A DNA stretch of 64,000 nucleotides from positions 6,394,071 to 6,458,070 of the forward strand of contig NC_087380.1 in assembly GCF_963675165.1 (NCBI RefSeq), in the 5' to 3' direction. Below the pieces are notes generated by a model. It saw only the letters and a list, made by a program, of their open reading frames with translations. It was not told the origin of the DNA and did not search any database. This DNA comes from Halichondria panicea (lineage: Eukaryota; Porifera; Demospongiae; Suberitida; Halichondriidae). Each line of letters opens with the position of its first letter. Position 1 is the first letter of the stretch. This document shows positions 30,560 to 41,600 of this stretch, piece after piece. Made by a program: the position numbers and the translations under genes.

Positions 30560-31580
30560 CGCGAAATGATTGCTTACCGGAAGCCACGCCTTTAAATATT
30601 TGCACGTTATAGCAGATTATTCTAAGAACAATTTTCGTGGACTTAATTTTCGTGTAGGATTGCTAACCCACGAAATCAGCAAAAATTAAGTCCCTCGAAA
30701 ATTTCACGCTATACGAAATTAATGTTGTGCAATTGTTGACAATGAACGCACACACATATGCAGTTATTAGAAGAGGAGCTTAATGAAACAGAAGTCTATA
30801 TATGGCTTAATGGACTGCACGACAAAATGTTTTCCTTTAAAACAAACAATCATCATAATGTTTGTATAAAAGCTATTAGCAAGTAGCTTTATGTTATGAA
30901 ACCTCCGAGGCATCAGCACTCGCGGTGTTTTCATTAATTAATCAATGATGTTCCAGGATAGAAGCATGTAGATCTACAATGTGGAAGTTTTAATAAGTAT
31001 TTTGCATTAATTTCCTGTCAACGAATACTGTATGGTGGGTAATTTTCGTTCGTGCAAATTTTCGTACAAACGACACTTTAATATTCGTACAGCTCGGATA
31101 GTGAAGTTGAATCTATCTTTTCGTATGATGCACTTCAATATGAAATATACGAAAATAACCTGCTATACAGTAATTAAAAAAGGGGGTGAATCTGCAATGA
31201 GGTCAGAGTTCACAAAATTAATGTTGCTTCTGGCAGTGTACATACATGCAGCTTTGCAGCTCTTTTCCGACTCTTGTAGCTAACAAACAGCTAGCGCTTT
31301 AGTGCAAGGCTAATAACTCAAATAGAAAGTTTGTGCGAACAGATAGTGCTACAAAAGATTCTGAAGAGACTGCAACAGCTTTCACTGTGAGTAAAACTAG
31401 CCATAACTCGAGAAAGAAGCTGTAGTTTGCTAATCCACGAATCACAATCCAAGAGAACGTGGCTAGAAGCCTAGAGAAGCTGTTATTTTTCGTCGCATTG
31501 CAACCGTTGAGCAGTTACAGCTGAAACAGACACACAGTCAAATTTAATATCCCTCGTGCGGCTACGCCTCGAGGCATATT
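30560..31580. other. Repeat-derived spacer
   Basis: No gene. It holds TA-type element remnants (30559-30717; 31025-31172, ends ACTGTATGGTGGGTAATTTT / CCTGCTATACAGTA), a right-end fragment of the integrase element (about 30840-30940), and an inverted relative of its left part (31240-31580). Confidence 0.6.
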
Positions 31581-31699
31581 ACAAAATCAGCTACATATAC
31601 ATCAGTATGTAATAGTGTATCCCTTCAGAGTTTCATCTAATGGGGGGGGGCAGGGGTAACCTTCCCCCCTCCCAAATTTTGTAGAATTATGACATATCA

Positions 31700-31923
31700 T
31701 CAAGGGCGTATAAAAGAAGAGAGGGCATGCAACTCCATATGAGCAGAGTTCAAACGTGGGCGGATGAATGTGCATGACTGTGCATGAAATGCTAAAAATA
31801 GAAATTTCTATTTTTAGCACTTCATGCAAATGCACACATTCCTCCGCCCATGTTTAAACTCTACTAGCTACGTGTACTGATATAGTGGAGTTGCATGCCC
31901 TCTCTTCTTTTATACGCCCTTGA
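31700..31923. mobile_element. Foldback element TCAAGGGCG, copy 2
   Basis: Same family as 29561-29767, in the opposite orientation. The arms are nearly complete across its 224 bp. The 5-bp duplication TATCA is at 31695-31699 and 31924-31928. Confidence 0.85.
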
Positions 31924-32853
31924 TATCATCACATTAGTACTGTCTATGATGTGCAATATGTAACTCATCTACTGTGATGTAATAGAGGGTGTGATCAAAC
32001 ATTTTACGTCGTGTTTCCGCGTGCCCAAACCTTCCCCCCAAACATTTAATCCTAGATGAAACCCTTCAGGGATTTGACCTTATGGACTTAGGTACGACCA
32101 CTGGTGTCATATACGTCATGAAAAGTTTTACAAGAATACCGATATAGCGTGTAATTTTTGTGGGATAAATTTGCTTCATTACATGCACTGTATTGCATGC
32201 GTTTCGGCAAGCCACGCCTATGTTTCCGCGGGTAAAATTTTTGTAGAGGTCAGCCTGTCCACGAAATTACCCACGAAACGGTAGCCAATTTTGTATTGAT
32301 CATCATAACAGATATCCATGGTCAATCACCAATATACAGTTACGTAACAAAATACCCGCTAGGTATGATCGTACTACATGTACCATACATAAATCTTACA
32401 AGAATACCCGACTTGCTTACCTCCTCAATTTCATATTGTTCATATTGTTCATATTGTTCATCCTCCTCTTCTCCCTATATAAAAAGGCATACTAACCATA
32501 ATAAAGAAAAAGTTGTGACAAATACAATGATATGTCAAGGTGGTACTCTTTTTTCTGAGGTGTCAGTGTTAGAGTTAGGGTTTTTATGAAATATACATAG
32601 CAAAACACAGTAGAAATGTGAACGGTGACAATTTTCAAGCCTAGGTGCTTAAGAGTAGAGCTGTGCCTATTCATGTGGCTACTGCATCGGTATATAGAGC
32701 AAAGCTATTCCCAGACGAAGCTAATCAAAACACGGCAGCTTGAGCGACACCTAACTTAATGAAAATCGCTGGAATCTCCCCCTTTACTACAGATAGTGAA
32801 TTGTGGAGAGGTTGTTATGAATAATAACAAGATCTTTGCTTAGTTGGTGTGTC

Positions 32854-33408
32854 TATAGATAGAAGAGGAAGAGGGATTGGTAACGAAAGTACCCTCGTGT
32901 AATACCCGCTTTACCCGCGGTTCAATCGAGGCTGTGTCAACAAGCTAAAGCTGTAGATGGGCGTGTTCCGGTTAGGCCAAGCTGATGGCCTATTTCTACA
33001 CACAGTGTATAATATACCACAAGCATATATGCTCAGTCTGTGCAACTCACTCATATTTAAAGGTCTATGCCTATTTTAGTAGTTATAACCAGCACGCTTA
33101 CACGTTTTAGCAATACAAGACTATAAATAGCAGCTGTTCGCCTAAAACTTTACTGGAATGTCCCTTTTTACTGGGTGTGGTCAGTCATTAGCAAGTATAA
33201 CACGTGGCTCACAGACTGGGCGTGTTATATATTGCTGAAAAAGATTGTCTCGAGAAAACACAACTTTCTTATTGAGCGAGTTACCCGGCAAAATAGCCTC
33301 GTTTATAGGGCGTAACGCGGATAGTTTTCGAGGTTTTACTGCAGATTCAATGTAAAATGATCACGTGTACTGCTTCCATTACCAATCCCTCTTACTCTTC
33401 TATCTATG
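32854..33408. mobile_element. CATAGATA-family element 2 (555 bp)
   Basis: Ends (T/C)ATAGATAGAAGAG..GAGGGATTGGTAA and the reverse complement. The 7-bp duplication GTGTGTC is at 32847-32853 and 33409-33415. The left duplicate (29250-30540) is unoccupied here. Confidence 0.85.
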
Positions 33409-33602
33409 GTGTGTCACAGGCATTGTGTTATGGCCTAATCCCAGGGGGGAATCTGTAGCAAGCCCCACCCCCACCCCACCTCACAGCATAATATTGGTGG
33501 ACACTGATCTCTGATTTACATTCTACCAACAGAATCCTGATAGGACGCATGCAGTGTATCAAATGCCTCAAGTGAGTTTCACCGACCCCTTCTGTTTCAT
33601 AT

Positions 33603-33985
33603 CAGAGGAGGAATGCCAGGGTCAAAAAGTCATTAATTAAAACTGGCCCTGTGTTTTACATGTAAAACTGAGTATACCCTCGCGCCCCTGGGTTTATACA
33701 CTACCACTAGCTTAATCCTTTATAATCACAAGAGGAATCGGTTGAGCTATCGCGCCCCAGAGGAATCAGCTTGAGAGAAGAGATCCAGGATTTAATGACC
33801 TTTTATTACATTCTTCGAAACCACAACATTGGAAAATTAGCCTTTCGTGGCTAGTAAGCTTCCCAAGCGGGCTAATAAAGAACAGAAGCGCTAGCTGCTA
33901 TATGCAGCAAAGGTCAAGAACCTAGAACAAGAATGTTTAATCCTTCATTAAACGTGACCCTATTGACCCTGGCATTCCTCTTCTG
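33603..33985. mobile_element. Inverted-repeat element with 9-bp duplication, copy 2
   Basis: The duplicate of 29998-30407 inside the right segmental copy, with GTTTCATAT at 33594-33602 and 33986-33994. One insertion, later duplicated. Confidence 0.75.
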
Positions 33986-34220
33986 GTTTCATATAATGTT
34001 TATCGAGTATGTAGTAGAGAATACTATAAATATTATTATAGTTGTAGTTTTGCAGTGTTCACCAATGTGAGGTGACATGCAGCTAGATCAGTAGGATTGG
34101 CAGTGGGTTTGCCCGTGTTTAGCAATATTTCACATATTTTGACTCATGTTTACTATAATTATATAGTTGTAGTTTCTTCCTATTCCAATAATGAGTGATT
34201 ACTGTACGTATACAACTTAC

Positions 34221-36250
34221 CATTTCAGGTATATTCATCTGTTCCTGCCTTGATGAATGCCTTGAAAACAATCTTTGGTACCACCTTTTCCCCCGTGTAG
34301 ATGACTCACTACTCTCCTTAGTTACTCTTGTCACTGTGGGCTCAACTGTTTCCCCTGGTGATGGTGTAGTCTTGGGTTCAGCCTCTTCTCCCTATTTAAG
34401 AAGGCATACTAACCATAATAAAACGACAAATACACTGATATGTCCAGGTGCAGGTACTCTTTTACTCGTGCTATTATCTACACTCACTGCTCTTTGTGAT
34501 GTTCTCCAAGAAAATAATCGCTGATACCACTTTTTTTCGTGGCTTTCTTGGATTGTCTTTTCCCCTTTCTCTTCAGTATACTCTTGTCTGATCTTAGGTG
34601 GTGGTACTGGCTTGCTATGAGCAGGAGATGGACTTCTATCCTCTCTCTGAATGAGCAAAGCTAGTGAAAGTAATATACGAGTCACAATCTCAACATACCT
34701 CAAAGAGGACTTCACTTGTTGATCCATGAATTAATGACACCTTTAGCACAGAAGGAATTATTTGACTTAGTTGTGCAATTTGATCACTTCTGAGAGCCAT
34801 AATAGGTACAATCTCTAGACAAAAGAAAATAAGCTGAATGCAACCGGGCTCAATTGAATGCAAGTGTAAAGCATAGACTTGGATTTCAAATATCCTAGCA
34901 ATAGCAGCCTTTAGGTCACGATAAATTGCAAGAGAATCGGTGTCAAGCTTGAAGCAAAGTTTCATTCGAGTTTTACCATCATCCAATCGGCTGATCTTAC
35001 AAGGCTTTGCTTTCCATGTGTTGAGAAATTCTTTGAGCTCAGTGACATACGTAGCTAAATTATGTCGATCGCTGTCAGCTCCATAAGATTCAATCACGTC
35101 TTCTAGAATCTCAAAATCAAGGAATGACCAAAATGGAGAGACAATGACAAAAATTTCGTCAACACTATCAGCCCTTTTGAGATTTTCCTGCTGGTCAAGT
35201 AGCAGCATATTACTCTCACTCTTAATCACAGCACGGGACGTTCGATACGATGTGAGGAGGGCTACCAGGGACATCAATTCAACATTACACTTCTTTAGAG
35301 ATTCTCTCGTTGCTGTTTGCAGACGAATATACTTTCTCTCAATGGTTTTGATATCGCTTGTCAGTTGCTGTTTGTCATCCTCACCACTGTGCTTTCTTTT
35401 CCTCTTTTCACTGGGGACAGTTTCTATAGGGAAAAATTAATGTATCGTCTTTTTATACTTATAATACTTACCTGGAAAACTGTGTTCCAGCTCCAACTTC
35501 TCTGCTAGTTGATTTGCACCAACTAGAACTGATCGTAGAGCATCAATCAGTTGTTCCCATGTGGCTGCTGTTGCCCCCCGTAGCCAATCGAGCAGGACTG
35601 CCTCTAATCGATCAGATGGATTGATTTTCATCTGTTCAATTGCATCGAGTGTACCGGGAGTCAACCCCAGCTCCAGACCTATCGGCCGCCACTTGGCCCT
35701 CACTTCAAACAATGCTCCATATATAAGCTTTAAATCACCTGTCTCTAAGCCTAGGGTTGTTTCTGTAAACAAAATATACCATATTATGTTACCACCATAG
35801 ATTAGCTGGTGTATAATTTAAATTTAAGCGCCAACTCAGATTGAACACTATTATTAAAATGCATGCATTTGCTATGCTAGCCTCGATCGCAGGCCGCACT
35901 TCACTCAGGGAAGTGGGCCTGGTATCGATTGCTTGCGCATGCACTAAATATCCCCCGGTATCTGGGGACTTTGGATAACATCGTATATGCTCAGTAAAAT
36001 AATGACATCACAACGAACGGAAAAGCGTGCCAACTCAAAGTGTACATAATTACATGTATATAGATCTAGATCTCTATACAGGGCTAGGGGATAGTCTTGC
36101 AAGTGCGGCCCCTGCACTCACTGAGCAGGACTTCCAAGACTAACAGGGGGAAGGTAGATATCTCAAAACTTAATTAAGGTATAAAGAGATGGTCAAACCT
36201 TCTATCTCATCCCTGATCTTTTCAATCCTATCATCATTTATTGTGGCCAT
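34221..36250 (-). CDS. Death-domain protein, copy D
   Basis: Exons: 36199-36250, 35472-35762, 34699-35423, 34488-34646, 34221-34391 (466 codons, all in frame), with a good donor after 34221. Start MATINDDRIEKIRDEIE; death domain (FEVRAKWRPIGLEL, WEQLIDALRSVLVGA); coiled coil; alpha/beta-like domain (LEDVIESYGADSD, YRDLKAAIARIF). Exons 4 and 5 carry KKWYQRLFSWRTSQR and KRWYQRLFSRHSSRQ, a repeated basic-aromatic motif. The intron 34392-34487 is open and would encode ..HISVFVVLLWLVCLLK and a stop. No in-strand 3' exon follows directly: the next tail-exon copies (29.9 and 33.5 kb) are inverted, so the 3' end is uncertain. Confidence 0.75.
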
Positions 36251-36364
36251 TGAATGTTGTGTTGCTCCGTTTCTGCAAGCTAGCCAACCGGGAATTCCAA
36301 AGGCTGCCCAGCCCATTACTTAACACATTGATGGCAAATTAACCACACAACCACATCATCAAAA

Positions 36365-36562
36365 TTACACAGTACTGTCTCTAAATCTAGAGCTGGTTCT
36401 AGCAGTGTTTCTAGGAGAGCTAGTAGTGAGTGTTTGGACATCTTTACTGAACTGCACTCTTTTGGGGGTTCCCAACGTCCGCCCCTGTCCCCTTCCCTCC
36501 TGTTCCACTGTGACCGTGGTACGCAGGGAGGAGGCCCCCACTCGATCATAGCATGTCTGCAA
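36365..36562 (-). pseudogene. Orphan XRRA1-like last exon, copy D (still open)
   Basis: Acceptor, then LQTCYDRVGASSLRTTVTVE, then VQFSKDVQTLTTSSPRNTA to a stop, 65 codons with no frameshift. It is the best preserved orphan copy. No other XRRA1 exon lies upstream; the next recognisable sequence is a chimeric SREK1-like exon. Confidence 0.7.
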
Positions 36563-36746
36563 CTGAGAGAGGATATGGCCACAAATGCAACAAAACATGG
36601 TTTAATACATTTACATGGACTTGGGATAAACTGCATATCGAAAATGAATGTAATTTAAGTAATATTAAAGAAGTACATAATTTATGTGTAAAAAATATAT
36701 ATGACTCACTGAGATGTGGACTAGAAATGCATTACACTATAGTGTA

Positions 36747-37045
<299 letters not shown>

Positions 37046-37074
37046 TACTGTACAATGTGGTGTACCTTCATCAT

Positions 37075-37304
37075 GTCTTTGGTGGCCCTCTGATGGTGAC
37101 TACAGGTACTTGCTCTGGCACCACGACACTGGCCTCAATGGCCATCATTGCCTCTTTGACCCTCTTTCATGGCCTATTCCACATCCCTCTTGGTCGTGGG
37201 GCCCTGAGGTGGTGCAGTGTGACCCATTGGTTTGCTAGCGCTGTTGGCCAGGGCAATGGCCGGGGCTGCCAGGAAGATCGCAACCGAACCATCAGGAATC
37301 TCAG
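37075..37304 (-). pseudogene. Second chimeric SREK1-like exon
   Basis: AEIPDGSVAIFLAAPAIALA runs into GHTAPPQGPT and then exon 6 sequence with deletions. Same exon 3::exon 6 join as 3067-3306, so it was duplicated after the fusion formed. Confidence 0.6.
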
Positions 37305-37436
37305 CTGCAGGGAGTGTGCATGTACTGTGATTACAAGACACGCATGAAGACATTGAAAAAGTGAGTCCACTACATATGTAAGGAAAACCCAATTTTCGGC
37401 TCTATCAATGTAAGTAAACAAAACATTGACAACCAG

Positions 37437-37540
37437 AATGCAACCGGACTCAATCGAATGCAAGTGCAAAGCATAGACTTGGACTTAGCAATAGCAATCT
37501 TTATTGAGCTCAGTGACATACTCAGCCAAATTATGTCGAA
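37437..37540 (-). pseudogene. Remnant of DD exon 3
   Basis: Matches two separated pieces of exon 3 (LHLHSIE..region and LAEYVTEL-like region) joined by a deletion. Confidence 0.5.
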
Positions 37541-38301
37541 TTTCCATCTCCCGGACCCTCCGCCGCGTGGGGGCTTTGCCCCCCATTCATTTTTCTGCCC
37601 CTCACCTAAAACATCTTCTTACGGCCCTGTTACTCTGTGCTTTGCTCCCACTGACTGTTTGGCTACAGACCATGTAAATAACATGCAGTTGCTTCAAGTC
37701 AAGCCATCAGATAGGCTTCTGTTTCCATTCAGCTCCTCTCCTATAATGACTGTGCGGAATTCAATTCTGTCAACAAATGCAATCAACAATAATAACGGAA
37801 CATTATACATAACTATACCTCTTCACCTCTTCTAATAGTTTTGGCAAAACAGCATTAGCACAGCGCAGTTGGCTCAGGTATTGCCCGGCTCGGATTTTGT
37901 CCCAGCTAGAAATGCCCTTGCGCAAATCGAAATTGTACCCTATTGCCTAGCCGAAACGCGGCCAATACTGGCACAGATGCCCCTCCATAACACACAACCA
38001 TAATAATTATTAGCAAGCATGCATGCACGTTCACATCGCATTTAATCTCAAAATGGGAAGACTAGATCTAGAAGTGTGCGCGCTTATTTCCCAGGAAATA
38101 TACAATGCATCTGACATCAGCACATGTAGAAAACATAAGCCCACGTGATCGAGTTTCCATCCCCCTCCCTCCACTACCTATGACTCACAGCCTCATTAAT
38201 TGAATAGTGATGACGCAATTTAAGACAAATGCGGTTCCACATATACTACAGGAGTTCAACACTTTTGTATAATTATAATAGGAGAATGCAATGCTACAAA
38301 G
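37541..38301. other. Intergenic, nothing recognised
   Basis: No splice-bounded open frame and no repeat of the families seen elsewhere in the window. Confidence 0.5.
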
Positions 38302-41300
38302 TCAATCATTTGCATATAGGATACGGTGATCTAAAGAGCTAAAAGTGTTAGCAACAATAGTACAATGACAAGCATTGGCTTTGTCGACTGAGAAATTCTG
38401 TAACTTTTTGAAAACTTCGTGAGCTTGAATCATCTTGTACGTTCTCTTGCTATCGACAGCTCCAATGCGAACACCTGTTCCAACTCCAGCACCACGGCCC
38501 CTCATACCAAGACCACCTAGAATTGCGCCAACAATTCCGCCCACAATCGCACCCGCTACAGGGACAACGGAACCAATCAAAGCCCCTCCAATTATTCCTC
38601 CAGCAAATCCTGAGGCAGTGCCAGCCAAAGGGATAGCCAAAGCGACAACACCACCTCCAGCTACAGGGGCAAGGGAACCAGCCAAAGTTGTCCCTCCAGC
38701 AATGCCAGCAACAGCGCCTCCAGCAATCCCTGTGGCAGTGCCAACAGCTGAAGCACCAATCACAAGTGGTTTACTACCGTATACACGAACCAGACAGTCG
38801 GCTTGAACAGTTAGATACAAAATGTGAGTCGAGATATTTTGCTTGTGTTTCCTTTGGGCGTTAGGTGGAATAGGTCTTGGTTGCTCATCAAGCTGTTCAT
38901 TTGCAGTGAAATGGACACTACCTTCGATTGCACCAGTTAGCGGTTGTTGAGCTAAGTTTAAATGTGCGCTTGCATTAGCAGAGGGGTTGCCTGGAAACAA
39001 GTATTCTCGTTCTGTACGATTGGTCTCAACGAGTTGTTGACCCCCGAGTACACATGATGGGGCGACAGGTTCAATTCTTGTCACACTAATAGCATCGAGG
39101 AATGTCTGCAAGTCAACTCTGTCAATGTGAGATGACTCATTAAACTTTTCTTTGGCTACAGCTTCGACAGCAGCCTGCACTTTCTTTCTGATTTCAGTTG
39201 TAATCTCATTTTCAGCCATTTTGTTCTATATAATACATGTATAGCATGAAAGTCTATATAAATATATAAATAAGGAAAAAGGCGGGAAAATAATATACGA
39301 GTCACAATCTCAACATACCTCAAAGATGATTTCACTTGTTGATCCATGAATTAATGACACCTTTAGCACAGAAGGAATTATTTGTGCAATTTGATCACAC
39401 TGGTGAAATGATAATTGTACTATCCCTAGAAAGAAAAAAATAAGCTGAATGGAACCATCCTCGATTGAATGCAAGTGTAAAGTGTAGACAGGCACTTTAA
39501 GAATCCTAGCAATAGCAGCCTTTAGGTCACGATAAATTGCAAGAGATTCAGCGTCAAGCTTGAAGCAAAATTTGACTCTTTTTTTATCATCGTCCAATCG
39601 GCTGTTCTTGCAAGGCTCTACTTTCCATGTGTTGAGAAATTCTCTGAGCTCAATGAAATACGTAGCCAAATCACTTTGATCACTTTCAGCTCCAAACTTA
39701 TTAATCACGTCTTCTAGAATCTCAAAGTCAAGGAATGACCAAAATGGAGAGACGATGACAAAGACTTCGTCAACACTAGCAGCCCTTCTGAGCTCTTCCT
39801 GCTGGTGGGCAAGCAGCATGTTACTCTCACTCTCAATCACAGCACGGGACGATCGATACGATGTGAGGAGGGCTACCAGGGAAAGCAAGTCAACAGTGTC
39901 ACTCTTCTTCAAAGATTCTCTCGTTGCTGTTTGCAGGTTAGTAAACTTCTTCTCAATGGTTTTGATATCATTTGTCAGTTGCTGTTCATCATCGCTTCTA
40001 TACTTCCTTTTCTCCCTGTGGCCAGTTTCTATGAGGGGGAGGATTAATTAAGTGCCAGTGGTAAACACAATGTACAAAACCTTTGCGAAAATTTCGCAAC
40101 AGTTTTAATGGTCTATGCCCCACAGTCAATTGAAGCAATCGGGGAGTTAACATTAATAGCTCTATCGGTATAATTATATAAATATAAAAATTACCTGGAG
40201 GACAGTACTTCAGCTCCAACTTCTCTGCTAGTTGAATTTCACCGACCAGAGCTGACCGTAGAGCATCAATCACTTGTTTCCATGAGGCTCCTCTTGTCAC
40301 CCGTAGCCAATCAAGCAGGACCGCCTCTAATCGATTGGACGTTTTGCTTTTCTCCTGTTCGATTGCCTCCAGGGTACCTGGAGTCAAACTCAGCTCCAGA
40401 CCTATCGGCCGCCACTTAGCCCTCACTTCAAACAATGCTCCATATATAAGCTGTAAATCACTTGTGCCTAAACCTAGGTTCGTTCCTGTACACAAAAACA
40501 GACTATGTCATACCATAGATAAACGAAAGAAAGGGATAGGCAACGCCCAGCACTTCCGTTGGATGAGGCTAGTTGCGTAAAAAGGGGTGTGTAATGAGCA
40601 AAAAGGGGTGTGTGCACTCAAAATGTCAGTAAAGATTTTATAGCAAGCTGTGCTCTTGAGGACCAGATACACTTAGACATAGGCTATTCATCTTTTAGAG
40701 CAAAGTGATGAAGAAGTGAGCTCCAAAGGGGGTGTCAGTACTCTCTACAAACCATAACAGGTATGTTCCCAAGTCCTTCAAATGCCATCTCTTCGATCAC
40801 ACAATACAGATAAAGATGCTTGTGTTCCACTTTCTAATACCTAAGCTGTGTCTTAGAGCACTTCAAACTAGATTACCATGTACAGTAAGAGCAGGAGAGC
40901 TAGGTACGCAAACTTTCTGGACACTTCGGACAAACGTTTCATGGTGCTGCCACTACTTCACTACATTATGAGCTGGCAAATATGCTTTGTTCCATGTAGT
41001 TATAAACACTCTGTGAAACGTACATGTTATTTCATATTGGAAAAGGTACGTGTTATTTCACACAAATCAAGCTGAATAAAAGAAAGCTCGGCACTAACAT
41101 AGCAGCTGTAGCTATCAGTAGTGCTGGGTGTATGTGTGCATGATGCCTGGTTGCTTTAAATTTCTCTTTTAGGCCCCCTACGAGAAAACTAAGCAGATAT
41201 AGGGATCATTGTGTACTTTCTTGAGCGCAACTCGCCTCCAACCAGAGGGTGTGACGCCACACACTGCATTTACCTAGCATCACGTGGGGCGTTGCCTATC

Positions 41301-41510
41301 CCTTTCTTTCGTTTATCTATGGTCATACGTAGTGTGACATGTGAGGGTAAAACCAGTCCACATAGTCTAGAGCTAGCTATAATTATAGTCTACTATACTC
41401 TCATGGTTTAACTTAGCTAGACAGATACAATTTACATGTCAATCTAAATAAATGGTCCAACCTTCTATCTCATCCCTGATTACTTCAATCCTAGCATCTT
41501 TTGAGGCCAT
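38302..41510 (-). CDS. Death-domain protein, copy E, with glycine-zipper-like C-terminus
   Basis: Exons: 41462-41510, 40195-40485, 39319-40028, 38302-39225 (657 aa, all in frame; the last intron is 93 bp). Residues ~28-105 form the death domain (FEVRAKWRPIGLEL, WKQVIDALRSALVGE), ~125-155 a coiled coil, ~190-330 the alpha/beta-like domain. The last exon, unlike the other copies, encodes NKMAENEITTEIRKKVQ, a hydrophilic stretch, then about 100 residues of Gly/Ala-rich hydrophobic sequence with GxxxG spacing (AIVGGIVGAILGGLG) and a short charged end. Such stretches occur in membrane-inserting proteins, so a membrane effector is inferred. It lies about 90 bp downstream of the XRRA1-like stop; intron 1 holds an 808-bp transposon. 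Confidence 0.75.
40514..41321. mobile_element. CATAGATA-family element 3 (808 bp)
   Basis: Ends CATAGATAAACGAAAGAAAG..GGGATAGGCAACGCCC and the reverse complement. The 7-bp duplication GTCATAC is at 40507-40513 and 41322-41328. DD copy B at about 9768 has the same intron sequence without the insert (CATGTCATACGTAGTG). Confidence 0.9.
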
Positions 41511-41600
41511 GATTCATTTCCGAATGCAATACTAGATCTATGATGCAGCTGGGATTCCCCCTCAGGCTGCCCAAATAAACAACACAACCACATCTCAAAA

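Larger units (their letters stand above)
32560..34135. repeat. Segmental duplication, right copy
   Basis: Collinear with 29250-30540. It lacks the foldback element but carries the CATAGATA-family insert at 32854-33408, so each copy serves as an empty site for the other's insert. Confidence 0.8.

Noticed and set aside
38435-38806. 123-residue Pro/Ala-rich open frame on the plus strand
   Set aside because: It is the antisense shadow of the Gly/Ala-rich exon of DD copy E.
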